Below are positions 1-23,140 of a DNA stretch of 64,000 nt, in pieces. Below the pieces are notes generated by a model that saw nothing but the letters and a program-made list of their open reading frames with translations, was not told where the DNA came from and ran no database searches. The stretch covers positions 20,026,927-20,090,926 of the forward strand of contig NC_064034.1 in assembly GCF_932526225.1 (NCBI RefSeq). The letters run 5' to 3'. The translations under genes and the position numbers were made by a program. Position 1 is the first letter of the stretch. Every line of letters starts with the position of its first letter. Origin of the DNA: Nematostella vectensis. Its lineage: Eukaryota > Cnidaria > Anthozoa > Actiniaria > Edwardsiidae.

Positions 1-720
1 CGGTCTTGTTAGCGGGGAGGAAGGAATTTTTAGGGGGGGAATGAGGCCGTAGAAAATACTGTACGATATCTGAAAAAAGTGTTGGCATAAATAGAGTTTG
101 TTAGCGGGAAGGAATGAAGTGTTAGACGCCTAGCAAGCCAAAACTTTGTAATTGATTTTTAATCCATATTTGAAGACAAATGAAAAATATCGTCAAAATT
201 ACCTACAAACAAAGTTAAATAAACTAATTTACTAAATTCAATAAACAAATCGCTATCTCCCCAGTAGATGGAAATGGATGCTTTCTTCAAATTTGTACTT
301 TGCTAGAATGACAAAATGGCGGCTGACAGAGGTACTTTAATAAGATTAAAAAGGTAAGGTTTTTGGTCTTACTAGGAAAATAATTGCAAATGAAGAAAGG
401 ATTGCGATATCTGAGCGAGGAAATGTCATGGAGTCTTTTTTAGTAAAAGCGAGGAGATGGGAAGCAAGTGTGACGTACCGGCTCGTTCCATGGCTGAGCA
501 TGCTTTGCTTCTGATGGCGGCTACACATTCAGGGACAATAAGCGCGTGTGTCTCCACGATCTGAGATAAGAACACAGTTAAGATTACGCAAGACATAACA
601 AAAAGGCGACTGGTATTGTACAAACCACACGCAAGGAATACGTAAGTATCTATCTCTACGACCTACCTATCGACAACCAGTTCACGCCTACCAATGCATG
701 TAATTTTACGACCTTACTGT

Positions 721-1009
721 CGAATCCGTTGTATCGCGACCCGCGTTTTCAAAACACGATTTGTTTTGGTTTTCTGTTCCGTCAGTAAAACCATTTCGAG
801 CCAATCAGAGTCCCGCTTTGTGCACTTCCCTGGCTATCCTCTGGACAAAAACCAGACCGTGTCGCGACAGAAAGCCAGGCAACTGCGCTAGGCGAGAGAT
901 GGCAAGAATCTGATTGGCTTAGAATAATTTGACTGGTGGAACAGAAAATCCCAAAAGACAATAGCAAATCGATGGTTTGAAAATGCGGCGTCGAGATACA
1001 ACGGATTCG
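721..1009. mobile_element. Fold-back MITE-like element
   Basis: The two ends are diverged inverted copies of each other over about 110 bp. The outer ends read CGAATCCGTTGTATC on the left and its complement GATACAACGGATTCG on the right, and a CCAATCAGA-like block lies inside each arm. There is no coding capacity. It sits downstream of the last FBH1 exon visible in the window, so in an intron of that gene. I cannot name the superfamily. Confidence 0.5.
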
Positions 1010-1083
1010 ATTTCGGAGCAAAAGAAACAGCTTTTCCCAGAGAATCACACTCTCACTTCACGTTGCAATAGTATTATTTTTAT

Positions 1084-1270
<187 letters not shown>

Positions 1271-1283
1271 GTGTCGTCCTCAC

Positions 1284-4200
1284 CTTGATCTTACCCATGA
1301 GTTCAGGATCTGGGGCATTCTGCGCGAACTGCCTGAGAGCCAACAGTGACTTAAAGCGCTTGATAAACGGGTCCTTTATACCCGACGTGCCTGAAAACGG
1401 AATGCAATGAGACTTAGCGCTCACGGGCTTAAAATGGTTACAGAGACTAGGACAGCCGCCATTTTATAATCCTCATCCATTTCTAGTGGCTGACTTGAGA
1501 AAGCTGTTGGGATATCTTTTATCGAAATCAATGAAGTGTATACTTTTGGTTTTAGGTAGTCATTCGGGGATTTTTCGCAAATTTTGTACACATATAAGGC
1601 CAAGTAAAAAATGTTTATCGTAACCGCCCGCATCCTTTTTTTGGGCCGCATTAATATTAATTAAATTTTAGTTTTTCTCTGCTGCTTTTTTGATCGTTGG
1701 TTCCTCATAAGTTCAAATTTTGTTCGTTAGCGGTGCCTGGAGCGAGAATTCGCGGGCCCGAAAACTTTATATTTCTTAAATTTGAAAAGCTTGCTAATTC
1801 CAATAAAATTTATGGTATCGAAATGTGTTGTAATACCTTCAAACATCGTATTTTACAACAAAGATTCATGTAAAGAATAGGTCTCTTTATAGATTTTGAG
1901 ATTTATAGATTTTTCTCGAGCTTCTCGGGCCCGAAAGTCACATGGCTTAATATTAAGACGGGACCTCGCAGTCACCCATAAACAGCTTGTACACATATTA
2001 ACCCACCTCCCATTAGCAGGTTGTACACATATTAACACACACTCCATAAACAGGTTGTACACATATTAACACACCTCCCATAAACAGGTTTTACACATTT
2101 TAACACACTTTCCATAAACAGGTTGTACACATATCAACACACCTCCCATAGACAGCTTGTAGATGTCCAGTATGCGGTCGAGGTTGTACGATGCCAAACC
2201 CTGGATAAAAATAAAATTCATCAACATTTTGTAATTGACACCCACCCAATCGCAGCCCATGGGTTACCTTACCCCGGCGAATCCAACCTTGACATTGCTT
2301 TTTTGTCGACAAAGCCGGGCTGCTTCGGAGAACAGGGTGAAGTTTGTCCTGCAAATGACTGCAACTTGTCCGACTTTGTCCCCAAACACACCCCCTGTAA
2401 CATGAGCCCTAGAGTTACTGGTGTCTTAAAGGATGTCAACCAGTCACTCCTTTGTTTACAACTGAGAATACTACTAGGTAGGTACTAATAGGTAAATTTG
2501 CAAAAAAAAAATACCATTAACCATCAACCATCCATGATTGAAGGCCGGAGCTTTATAATCAATATTTTGTTGTGTCTTAGTTACTTGCTTGGATAAGCCA
2601 GTGAAAATGGATGCTTTGTGTGACTTGTGACTTTGCCCTCCATCTTATATTTAAAAATAATGGGGTTGTGTCAAGTTGCAGCGAAAAACAAAGAGAAAAC
2701 TTGTTTTAGAACAAATGCCTTTGTTACACCCATGTAAATTATTGAGTGTAAAGTCACCTGGTTTGGCTCCTCCCACTAGCGTTTTGCGATGGACACCCAT
2801 TAGCGACTCCAGTATGCAGTTAGCAACATATGCAATCTCAGGGCCAAACCGAAATGACTACAAACAGAAACACTTGCATTAAACAAAGCCACTAGTGTAC
2901 AGTGTAGTTGTGAAATGTTGCACTTAATTGCTGGAAAACCTTACCGACACATTATTGTGTGACACTTAGCCACAAAATGGATGCTGAAAACCTTGCCGAC
3001 AAAATAGGGGACGACTTTTAGCCATACAAGGGCTGTTGGGAAAGGTTGCCGACACAATACTACAGTGTCATTCTCACACCTTTTTACGCTGACCTCAACA
3101 CTCTGGGTTCCCAAGAATGGCAATATGGTGTACAATACAGTGTACCTTAAATACTATGGCACTAAAGACAGTTACCATACTCGAGCATGACAAACCTGTG
3201 TGAGGTAGAAGGTACGAGTAGACTGGACCATCTCCATGGCATTCTTGGCGCCCCTGAAGCCGTAAATCTGCTGGTATGGATCTCCTACTAGGATCTTGGC
3301 ACATGGTTGACGCAGCAGGATGTCACTTGCGGCTGAAAAACAACAGCATTTTTAAATCAGGGTGGAGTCAACTTGTTGTTAAAGATGGGAATAAACCCCA
3401 CTAGGCTAGATAGGCAGGCGCCCATTTCTCGAAACACCTGAGAATTCTAGGGCCCGAAAACTTGATTTTGCATTTTTGCTAAAAATTTCACGTTTTCCTT
3501 TTGGAGAACCGCTTTCATGTTTTAAAACATTCCTCTTTGTTCGTATTCCAAATGATTGCGCTCAATAGGGCTATTTTCAGAGTTTTGCTGAAGCCAAAAA
3601 GTTACCCGAAAAGTCTTGGATGACTGCAAGGTCCTGAAGACTTTCTTAATAATTAAGAGGATGATCCTTTGCATGAATCTTTGTGGTAAAATACGATGTT
3701 TGACCATATTTCAACACATTTAGATACCATAATTTTTTTTAGGAATTAGCCAGCTTTTCAAATTTAAGGAATAAAACATTTTCAGGCCCAAGAATTATCA
3801 GGTGTTTCGAGAAACGAGCCCCATGCCGAGATGAAACATCACTGCTTCTAGAATACATAAAGTAAGCAAAAAGATACGTTCCAAAGAGCCCAAGTCCCTA
3901 TATAACCCTGATATAATGTGGGCAAAGAGATCCGTCCAAAGTCAACAACACTGCAATGTAACCCTGGTAAAGTGAGCAAAGAGATCCGTCCTAAGTCAAC
4001 AACACTGCAATGTAACCCTGATAAAGTGAGCAAAGAGATACTGTAAGTTCCAAAGAGCCCAAGTCCCTAAGTAACCCTGATATAAAGTGGGCAAAGAGAT
4101 GATATGTTCCTATGTAAACAGGCTGCAATGTAACCCTGATAAAGTGGGCAAAGAGATCCGTCCTTAGTCAACAACACTGCAATGTACCCTGATAAAGAGA

Positions 4201-7200
4201 TCATTATGTGTACTGATTGGGTTCATCAGTTCATACCTGGAGTACAATCTTGAGCCTCATCAATGAGAAGACAGTCGTAGCCATCAATAACAGGGTTTGA
4301 AAGCTGGTACAGCTTAAGGTATCCTACAACACAAAGGTATAATCATTATGTATATTCATAAAAACAGGTAAAGAAAGGATGCCTATCAGTGAGACGAATC
4401 AATCAATAACAACAACAACAATAATAATAACAAAAAAATATCAATGTTTTACCGTCGTGAGTCATGCGCATTTCCAAATCATCCGGGTCACACATGCGCT
4501 CCCAGATAGCTGCAGCATCTCTTGTCACAGACTAGTGGCACAAACAAAATCTGGTTGTCATGCACTCTGTCTATCTAGCTTCCATGCAGCAAAATACAGT
4601 AATAAAGAATCTCTCACATGTATGTACTCATCAGAGTCAAAGTATTTCTGCTTCGGGTCCAGCATTTCTTGAACACTAATTTTCCGCGGTGGTACATCAG
4701 TGTTAGTGATGGTTTGTCGGTTTGATGCAATGTAGTTTGTTAGGGTGTCCACAACACGTTTAGCATGCAGGAAGGTGTTGCCATAGTTGCTTGGGTCTCT
4801 TGGCAACGCACTACTGACCACACTGATTTTGATTGAGCTTATCATCTTGTGTCTATATCTAAGTGGTTAGGAGATACATAAAGAAGTTAGCAGGTCAACA
4901 TGGACCCAGAGATCCAGCCAAATACCCCCCCCCAATTCCCCAATACCTCCCTCCAAGAAAACAGCATAAGTCATAAGTAGTCTTCTGTTCCCTAACGATA
5001 ACATTTTTAACACATCTTCCCTTTGTATTCTCCCTCAAAGTGCTTCAATTGACTATTTGTATAGATGCAGTATTCACCCTTACCATAAATGACCTAATAA
5101 ACAAATGGGACGTTTATTAAATTTCTATGGCTCCAGGGGGGAGTTCAATAGATAGGTGGGATTTATTAGGAAGGGGTGTTCATTATAAACTATAATAATA
5201 TAACAAACCCAAGTAAAGTGGGTTTCTAATTTTAGTAGAAGCCAAGCTTTTTCCTATGTTGTTTGTTTATAAGCTGGGAGGGCGGGGGCGTTTGTTAGAG
5301 AGGGGCGTTTAATACAAACTTGTAAGCTTAGGGGTTTTCATTAGATATGTAGGAGGCGTTCTTTAGATAGGGGGTGTTTATTAGATTATTTAGAGCACAG
5401 CATTTCTATGCCAATCTTGATACCTGTAGCCCACTGCTCTGTACGCTAGGGAGTGTATCGTTCGGTTCTCCACATTAGCGCGAGGGAACATCTTCTCCGC
5501 CTGAAGCTGGATTGATCTGTAAGATTAATATGAATACTTATAAAATAACAAGAAATACAGTACATCATTTCAGCCTTTAAAAAACAAAGACTTTTTATTC
5601 ATTCAACAAGAAGTGTAAGTTACTCACTTGTTGTAGGCCACATTAAGAAATCGCATTGCAGGACGGAGTTTGGTGAAGTAAACAAGAGTAGTAGTCTTTC
5701 CTGTTCCTGAATTTAGTTGAAAAAAAAGAGATATCTTTATTTTAAAAATTATTTAAATAAGAGGCTTGTCAAAAGAAAGGCCACCATTCAAACCAATGAC
5801 TTTGATAAACTTCACTATCTACTGTACATGTAATAAAAGATGTCAAACACCTCACATCACATCACACACCTCACCTCCCATCACACCTCATGTCACACAC
5901 CTCACACCACATGTCACACACTTCACTTCACACACCTTATGTCATACATACTGTGCATTTACCTCATGTCACACATACCTAACGTCACACTTCATGTCAC
6001 ACAAACTGTTCATTTACCTCATGTCACACACACCTCACATCACACAACTAATGTCACACAAACTGTTCATTTACCTCATGTCACACACACCTCACATCAC
6101 ACAACTAATGTCACACAAACTGTTCATTTACCTCATGTCACACACACCTCACATCACACAACTAATGTCACACAAACTGTTCATTTACCTCATGTCACAC
6201 ACACCTCACATCACACAACTAATGTCACACAAACTGTTCATTTACCTCATGTCACACACACCTCACATCACACAACTAATGTCACACAAACTGTTCATTT
6301 ACCTTATGTCACACACACCTCACATCACACAACTAATGTCACACACCTCATGCACACATTTCATGTCACACACACCTCACCTGACATACCTGTGCCTCAT
6401 ATCACACAACAACACACATTTCATTTCACACACCTCATATTTTTAACTGACCTGCAAAAGCTATGATTTTGATGACTTCCATGGGTTTAAAGTCATGCTT
6501 GACAACCTGCACTTGCTCATGTGTAAGACGGACAGAGTCACTTGCCGATCTATGATTGAAGTGAAACAACAAGGATGCAAATAAAAGTCTTCAACAAATA
6601 ACAGTCAAACTTCACTTAGAGGCACTCATGTGCAGGCAGCTCTGCTTTGCTTTTTACACACTCCTTTTAGATGATACAGTAGGTTTTCATGGTGTTGTCA
6701 TGAACAGTGTGTTACAGTCTACTGTATGGTAGATAGATGACCCTGATGGTAGTCTACATGACACACACCTGTATCTATGAATTGATTGCTGACCACTAGA
6801 ACACCCTGACAAGCTTGATGAGCCTTGCAGTGCACTGCACGTGGCAGAGAAGGCATTCTCAAACAGGTACAAGGCGTAGAAAACGCGGTAGTGCAGTCTG
6901 TAGAGATAATACATCAAGAGTTTAACTTTGCCCTGCTAGGGAAAGACAATCTCTTCTATATCAAAGAGCCACAATAGCTCAGTAAAAGAGGCTTTGCTTC
7001 TAAAGCCAATGGACTGCGGTTTAGACTAAAAAGATGCCCTCTACATTGTGGACTGAAGGCGAATTTTCTTTGACAATGGACATTGACTATGTATAGATAA
7101 GCCAGCAATTGTTCAAGCCACTGAGCTACAGTATTAACAGCTCCTGTTCACAGATAGAACAGTACCTGTTATACAGTATTATGTATCAACTCACCCTGAC

Positions 7201-9126
7201 ACCACCCTGTTCTGTTTCTTGAGCTCAAGGTAGATACTCGCCAAGGCGTACAGGCATTCAATAACCTCAATGATTAGACAGTTGGTGAATGGACCCAGCA
7301 TACAATTGATGATCTCAGTGATATCGCCCACGGTGGAGGACACAAGAGTGAGGAGAGCCACCACTGACCATGGACTATGCCTTATACTCTGTATATAAGA
7401 GGTAAATAATAGAGTGGGGGAATCGCCAGATACTGTTCTCTGTAAGATAGATAGAGTACAACTGAGAAAAATTACCCAACAGGGGTAACATACCCTATGT
7501 ATACATAAATGAAGAGTTGACCAACTCAAGCTATCTTCTTGAGTAAAAGGATTAATAGGCTATGTATGACGGCTCTGTTAGCCCATTCAGGGATACAGTA
7601 CATTGGTAAATTAATGTTTAGTGCTTTTGTAATCATTCACAGAGAAATACTGTATTTATTTCCCTGACTCCACCACACATATGCAGACCTTCTGCTTATT
7701 CTATAGCTTGTGTATGGATTTTTTTCTAATCACACCAGCTTACAAACCTTCATCTCTTTACTTGACTTGAGGAACCCCCTGACAAGGTAGTACTTGGAAT
7801 GACTTTTCAGGCCTCTCCTCAGGCTCTCATTGTGAGAGCGGAAATTCACAAAATTCAATGGCAGGTTGCGTGCCATCTCTTGCGGCTTGTCAATCAGATT
7901 GAAGCTGATCAGGAACTCATTGATCTGATTGGTGGCTTGCTCGTCATTATGTAACAGCAGTGCATACCTTTTTTTCATAGGGATAAACTGGGGAAGAAAG
8001 TGAGCATTATCAATATCAAAATAGTAATGGAAATTTATGGTAGACTGTAGGTAGGCAGATGTGCAGTGCCATCACGAAACATGGCAATATTCAACAGTGG
8101 TAACCTAAAAAATACAGCATTTTGTTCCCTTTCTTCATTGAGATGAACTTGGGAAAATGTCACTTTTTTGATATTCATGAAAATTATCTGGTAGTACGGT
8201 ATCAGTTGGGATCTAGGAAGTTTTCTGTTTACACAAGAATGTTGCCACAAATAACTTAAGACATACAGCTCATACTATTCTAATAATTTCGCCCTTTTTA
8301 TGTAAACAAATGTGAAAAGGTTATTGAGGGAAAAATATGGTTCATGGCTTTTAAAATAATTTCAAGAACAAAAGCCTATGAAATTATTAAATGGGATCGA
8401 GATTGAAGAAGGGGTGGAGGCAATGGGCATCCTCTCGGGTGAAGGTAGGAGCAGTGCCCATCCCCTCTTGGGAGGCGGGGAGCAATAATCCTATTGCATC
8501 TTTTTTATAGATATAGAATAAATAAATACAATCCATCAATGATACTCCAGGTTCGTATCATTCCCTTGGCGAAATTTCTGTGAAACAACTAATATGTACC
8601 TTGGTAGAGCCAATGATGTTATTCCATCTGTGGCAAACCAAGGAGCAGCGCAGCAATAGATCGAAGATCGGTAATTGACAGAGAATATTCTCAATTAGCT
8701 CATCCGGGAGGCCATTAAACCCTGCAGAGCCTAGGAGAGCAATCATTGAATAAATTGAGGAATTGGGAATTCCGCGGTTTGAATGGAATGTTGTTAAAAA
8801 ATTTAAGAAACAGGATGAAAATTACTTTGATAAATGATTGCTTCTCCAGTTTCTATTTCGCTATTAGTTGCTCGATTCCAGCACAGTTTGCTCGTGGGCA
8901 TTTTGCCGTTCATATCACCCATTTTTTTCTGTGGGAATACAGTGGTTTCGTCTCTTGGCCTCTTTCTCTCTTCCTTGCTTTTTACTGCAAGGTTTGACTG
9001 TTTTCCTGGAGAAATTTCCTTAGAATTTCCGAAAAATGATGTGATCTGTACTTGATGTGTTGTGTAGAGAGAAGCATCGCATGAAGAATGGATTTTTCTT
9101 CGCTTGGCGCTCTGTTTGGGCGCCAT
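1284..9126 (-). CDS. FBH1: FBH1 (FBXO18) F-box UvrD-type DNA helicase, 3' exons off the left edge
   Basis: Nuclear SF1 helicase and SCF subunit that restrains RAD51 and remodels stalled forks. Exons (descending): 9126-8826, 8730-8600, 7987-7748, 7388-7195, 6897-6769, 6549-6452, 5706-5628, 5516-5424, 4858-4618, 4531-4453, 4323-4237, 3332-3196, 2857-2758, 2394-2273, 2200-2143, 1390-1284. They have GT/AG borders, matching phases and total 732 codons. In order I see a PIP-box QVQITSFF near residue 25, an F-box ([20 protein letters not shown]), [15 protein letters not shown], motif [12 protein letters not shown] split between exons 6 and 7, HSLAY, motif [13 protein letters not shown], motif [22 protein letters not shown] and [10 protein letters not shown]. 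Motifs V and VI are not present, so the gene must continue past base 1. The ATG at 9126 starts [11 protein letters not shown], a basic, nuclear-localisation-like stretch; exact start and first donor are the least certain points. It is divergently paired with ANKRD16. Confidence 0.93.
1972..2150. repeat. 34 bp minisatellite built from an exon end and splice donor
   Basis: About five tandem copies at 34 bp spacing (CCCATA-type anchor at 1975, 2009, 2043, 2077, 2111 and 2145). The rightmost copy contains the last bases and the GT donor of the FBH1 exon 2200-2143. The other copies lie in the intron and repeat donor-like sequence on the minus strand. Confidence 0.85.
5990..6355. repeat. 57 bp minisatellite in FBH1 intron
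   Basis: Six or so near-identical 57 bp units (CTGTT anchors at 6006, 6063, 6120 and so on), flanked by looser CACACCTCAC-type repeats from 5840. As 57 is a multiple of three, two plus-strand frames stay open and give 208-226 aa repetitive frames, which are artefacts. It lies between FBH1 exons 6549-6452 and 5706-5628. Confidence 0.93.
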
Positions 9127-18738
<9,612 letters not shown>

Positions 18739-19621
18739 CTCTAGGACTTGTAAATCAACGTTTCTGTACGGGAAGTATTTGAGAGTCGCATGTGAACATA
18801 AGACCAGACAAACAACATCATGTACGGGAAACTCCTTTGTACGGGAAGTTACACGTGAACGTATACATATCTGAAGGTTTAGTGCGTGGAATATCGGACA
18901 AAAATCATAATTTCATAGACTACAAACTTGCAAGCCATTCAGCGAAAAATAGCCAAGTGCATGCTTTAATTGATGTCTGGAAGAAGAATGGGGAGAATGG
19001 GAACAGGGATGTACTGGTAATTGTGGGATGTGATTGTTATAACGATGATTGCGTGATTTCAATCATCTTTATTGCGTGATCACCCTAAAGGCTCTGTCAT
19101 ACATATGTACGCTTTTTCTCTCGCAACTTGTCTCGCAAAAAATAATTGCAAGTCGCACGCGCATATTTCCAAGTGACACTCTTTTGCATCATGTTTTTCT
19201 TCTCTATATTTCGCAATAATTGTATTCACGTTGCAGCGAAAACTTGTGAACATCGAGCGTGGGACTATATTTATATTTTTTTTTTTTACACAACCTGTCA
19301 CAAAAAGTGGACGTGAATTGTGACTTGGGGAGGGGGCTCTTTCAATGCCGATTTCCAGGGGGTAGAAAACCGTTTTATTTTTGTTGTTTTGTATTTTTTT
19401 TCTTTTCTTTTTTTATCATAGAAATACTGGTTTTTTGGCCAATTCTCCAGGAGGTGGAAATTGCGGGATATGCGGAATAGGAGTTACTGATCCTCCCTTG
19501 AGTCAAACAGCAATAGTTTTCATTCGTGTTTTTTCCGTCACTCGAACGCATGAAAAGTGGTATAATAATATTTAGTATAAATCCACTCACATAGTATCAC
19601 GAATCTCGCAATTTGATTGGC

Positions 19622-19623
19622 TT

Positions 19624-19697
<74 letters not shown>

Positions 19698-19700
19698 AAA

Positions 19701-19748
<48 letters not shown>
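19622..19748. repeat. (CTAT)n microsatellite
   Basis: About 30 tetranucleotide units with a single AAACTAT interruption near 19697. Confidence 0.95.
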
Positions 19749-19889
19749 TGAGCAATAGATAGTGAGTGGCGAAAATGCCTTTCCTTTTCGCGTTTAAAAC
19801 GGCTATTTATCACTAAGAATTATTAGCCCTTTCACTCCTGGGTACTTTTGAGCAAAATTGTAAGAAAAACAGACTGAAAATAGAAACTC

Positions 19890-19955
19890 CCCCCCCCCCC
19901 TATTTCAAGTCCAACACTATCAGTTGAGCTAAGCTACCGCTGACCCAAGCGGTAT
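19890..19955 (-). other. tRNA-like fragment, probably SINE-derived
   Basis: On the minus strand GCGGTAGCTTAGCTCAACTG looks like a tRNA D-arm with an A-box, and a stem-loop resembling an anticodon arm follows (GTGTTGGACTTGAAATA). It then runs into a C/G homopolymer and no B-box (GGTTCGANTCC) follows, so it is a 5' fragment rather than a working tRNA. Confidence 0.35.
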
Positions 19956-20820
19956 GCCTTGAAGTTTCCAACAATTCACTGCGGTGCCTTTTCTTTCTAG
20001 CGACAGCACTGCTACAGCCTGTTGCTTACAACAGTTTTGCTTGTAATTTGCTCAAAAAGTACAGCTTTTTCACATCTGGAGAGGTTGATTCAATGGGATA
20101 ATTTCTTGTCTGGGCTTCACCAAGTGAGAAAGGAATTTTCTGGTGAATGGCCTCATACTCTCCAATATGGGCCATCTTTGCTACCCAACCTTATTCAAAA
20201 ATTGTTTTCAGGCTTATTCTGGGTTCCTTGGACCTGGAAATGTTTTGTTTGGCTTCGGGGCAAAGAGACTTATAAAAAAAACTGTTATGATTCTGGGGGA
20301 GGAGATTGCCCGCCTGTCTGTCAATGTGTTTCAAAGACTCCCATGATGCAGTGACTCGCTTCTAATGGAGGTTCTATCACTGATTATTGTGACTGATTGC
20401 TGTAAAATGGGACCTGACGGAGCGCAATAAAGGTATCTATTGGTGACTTGATCTGTGTTTGCTTGTCTCTATTTGTAGTTCGGAATTTTGTGTCTTTTTT
20501 GGTAAGAAATGTTTCTAAGTTTAAGCATTTGTTTACGAATTGGTCAGAAATTAAGGTTGATATTTTGACAAAAGAGTCAATTCTATTACATTGCTTAGAT
20601 GCGCTTTTGAAGGTCGTCTATGCCTTGGATGAATCTATGAGTATCCGGGTCTGGTGATGTTTAGTTTGCATTTTTGACGTTTTGGAGTTGGGCCTATATT
20701 TTACAGGCGTCTCAGGGCGTTATGACAATGAAAGACTTAGAATCGTCATATATTTAAAGGTAGCATGTGAGTGGATTTATACTAAAACAATTAGACTACT
20801 TGTTCTTGTTCGATTCGTTC

Positions 20821-20859
20821 GAGTTTTCTATGAGTCAAATATTGACTCATAGAAAACTC
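20821..20859. repeat. Perfect 18 bp inverted repeat (hairpin)
   Basis: GAGTTTTCTATGAGTCAA, a 3-nt spacer, then its exact complement. Weaker pairing (ACAATTAGACTAC with GTAGTCTAATTGT) extends it to roughly 20787-20879, so the whole unit is probably a small fold-back MITE. Confidence 0.7.
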
Positions 20860-22120
20860 GAACTCGTAGTCTAATTGTTCAATAGATTTAGGCATTGCCA
20901 AAAAGCGGAGCTCCATACCAAACCTTTGCTTATTTTCGCTCAATAATTTAAAAGCTTGACGGCTGCTTGCGACGCTACCTATGACGTCACAACTCACGTG
21001 ACCATCTCCTTGAACTACATGCTATTTTCTAAGTTTGGATGTTTCTACCATGAACTATTGAAATTTTTATGACGTCGATGAAAATAAAGATGTTTCAGTC
21101 ATGAGATGTGGATATTTTTGTTTTTGATGATCAATAGAGAACATTTTTTTTCGGGATTAATACATTTTTTTGGTAAGAAAATCGAGATATTTAGATAACA
21201 TTTTTTGGGAGATTTTCCGGAAACATTTTAACACCATTTGAATAGAGTTTTCTAGTGTTACTAATGTAGTAGGTAGCTAAGGAAGCATTAAAATAGATAC
21301 AAAATTACACGAATGACCTTAGAAGAGCACAGAACTAATTCCATTGTCATGTAAGTGCGAATGAGAACTCAAGAATACGATCACGTGTCATGTCAGAGCC
21401 AATAAGAAGAGCTCTAAATCTCTTACCTTTGATGGATAAGGATTACAGTATTTCTGTCAGCCGCCATTTTCTCACCCTAACGAAATACCGAGTGTGAGAA
21501 AGCATCCATTTCCATCGCCTGATTTGGGGAAACTATCCCGGTAATTACGATTCAATTTGGTAAATGAAGCATGAGATTGTATTTGTAGGTGGTTATTTCG
21601 AGATTTCTCCAAATTTTTCTACTCATTTTGGTTGAAAAAAAAAAAAAAGATGTGGGTGACAAGGGCTCATAAGAAAGGGAGGTTTGGTAGCTAGCATATT
21701 CCTCGCATTGCGCTTTTAATCAAGCTAATATATATCATGAATGATAATTTATACTTCTTCTTGTCTGTTTATGCAACGGAAATAAATATAACGCCTTCAA
21801 TTATTTGGATTTAAACAAAATAAATTTAGAAACGGAAATATCAGTTTTCATTGCTATACAATTAATCACCGTCTTAATGTTTGTCAGGGGTTTTTTTTTT
21901 CAAATTTCTTCTTTTTCGGTAGATTTGTTCTTCTGTATCTAAAACATGATAATATATTACTTGAAGTCTGCGTCCTTTTGTCACCATTTGTCTTCGCATA
22001 TCAAATGCTCCTCTTTTTCCTTGACGAAGTTGATCAATATCTCGCACTTTGTCGCTCCTTAGTAACAACATAATACAAGCAATGTTTTTTTACTAACTCC
22101 CGTCTGTTACATCACTTCTA

Positions 22121-22468
22121 TTATTGTGCAAAAACGCCATCCTCTGGTCCAGTCGAGATTAAAACCATGCTTAGCTCGTTAAGACTAGGCTCCTTGTATC
22201 CCAACCCGTTGATCATGACGGAGAAAAGACACGTCAACACCGAGAATGCGAGAAATACTATACCAAAAACGATACAAGCATTTGACAAAGTTTCATCCAC
22301 TTGTTTGCAATAGGAGAGGGCTTGTAGTCCATTGTTTTTGCTTTTTGCGGTGTCAACGACATCAACTTTGTGGTTTTGACAACGAATACCAACATTTAGA
22401 AACACAAATCCTGGTGCAAAGAAGAGCATAGAAGCTAAGAGAAGACCCAGATTTCCAAGGTCTAACAT
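22121..22468 (-). CDS. Hypothetical small protein with two membrane segments
   Basis: 115-codon open frame with an ATG start and stop, single exon as read. Two hydrophobic stretches, about residues 6-27 (LGLLLASMLFFAPGFVFLNVG) and 62-88 (SNACIVFGIVFLAFSVLTCL), are separated by a polar loop with cysteines, and the tail is acidic. I recognise no family. It could be an exon of a larger gene or chance coding; the neighbouring transporter remnant is on the same strand about 0.7 kb upstream but is unrelated in sequence. Confidence 0.4.
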   Translation of the reverse strand: MLDLGNLGLLLASMLFFAPGFVFLNVGIRCQNHKVDVVDTAKSKNNGLQALSYCKQVDETLSNACIVFGIVFLAFSVLTCLFSVMINGLGYKEPSLNELSMVLISTGPEDGVFAQ

Positions 22469-23140
22469 TTTGTCTCTGAAGGCTAGACTATGCTTCTATA
22501 AAATACGATACTCATGGTTTTATATGACTGAATCAGTCAGCGTAGACACTTTCCATTAGCAGGCCAATCTGAAATGCAATCTTTGTTTGATAAACTCGAG
22601 GAAATCACCAATGATACCTGTAAAAAGAGATCGCTATTCTCTTCCTTGGTGACTAGCCCGGGTCGTATTTCAATTTCTAAGCGACTGCGATCGACAGACA
22701 AAATTGATAAGCGAGCCTCCCTGAGTGTTACCGTGGACGTTTGTTCTATTCCACGAAACGGATTACTCTCGTAAATGTAATTTTTACTGATTTAATCGAT
22801 CGATTTCCGCCTGTTTAAAAATTGTGATAAGCGTATAGGCTGTGGATAAAATAAACCGTATATCTCCACATTACCAGTGTTGCCTATAAGCACGTTTATA
22901 AAACGTCACAGGAAAACATAGTAAGAATACACGGCGTTTGAAAAGTTTGGAAATTTTAACACATAAATGCTTCCTTAATGAAAAAAAAATGTGAAAGCTA
23001 GAAATATCGGCCGTGTTTTAAGGTAGACCAAAAATACTGTGTTCGTAGACAAACAAGTCGCCTATATGGCCAAGATAAAGATTGTTTTTTAAAACAATTG
23101 TTAATTGATAATTGTTTTTATTGCCGCGAAGCAGCCCGGA

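Larger units (their letters stand above)
18739..22120. other. Gene-poor intergenic stretch
   Basis: Downstream of ANKRD16 I see transposon-like and simple-repeat sequence but no supported exon. The longest frames (20022-20354) have no recognisable domain. The stretch contains a (CTAT)n run, a tRNA-like fragment and a perfect 18 bp hairpin, listed separately. Confidence 0.6.

Noticed and set aside
5766-6466. Two overlapping frames of 226 and 208 codons with 19-residue repeats
   Set aside because: 57 bp minisatellite in an FBH1 intron; repeat unit divisible by three keeps frames open.
6960-7030. tRNA-like TAGCTCAGTAAAAGAG sequence
   Set aside because: The B-box is degenerate and the stems do not close; probably a SINE remnant or chance.
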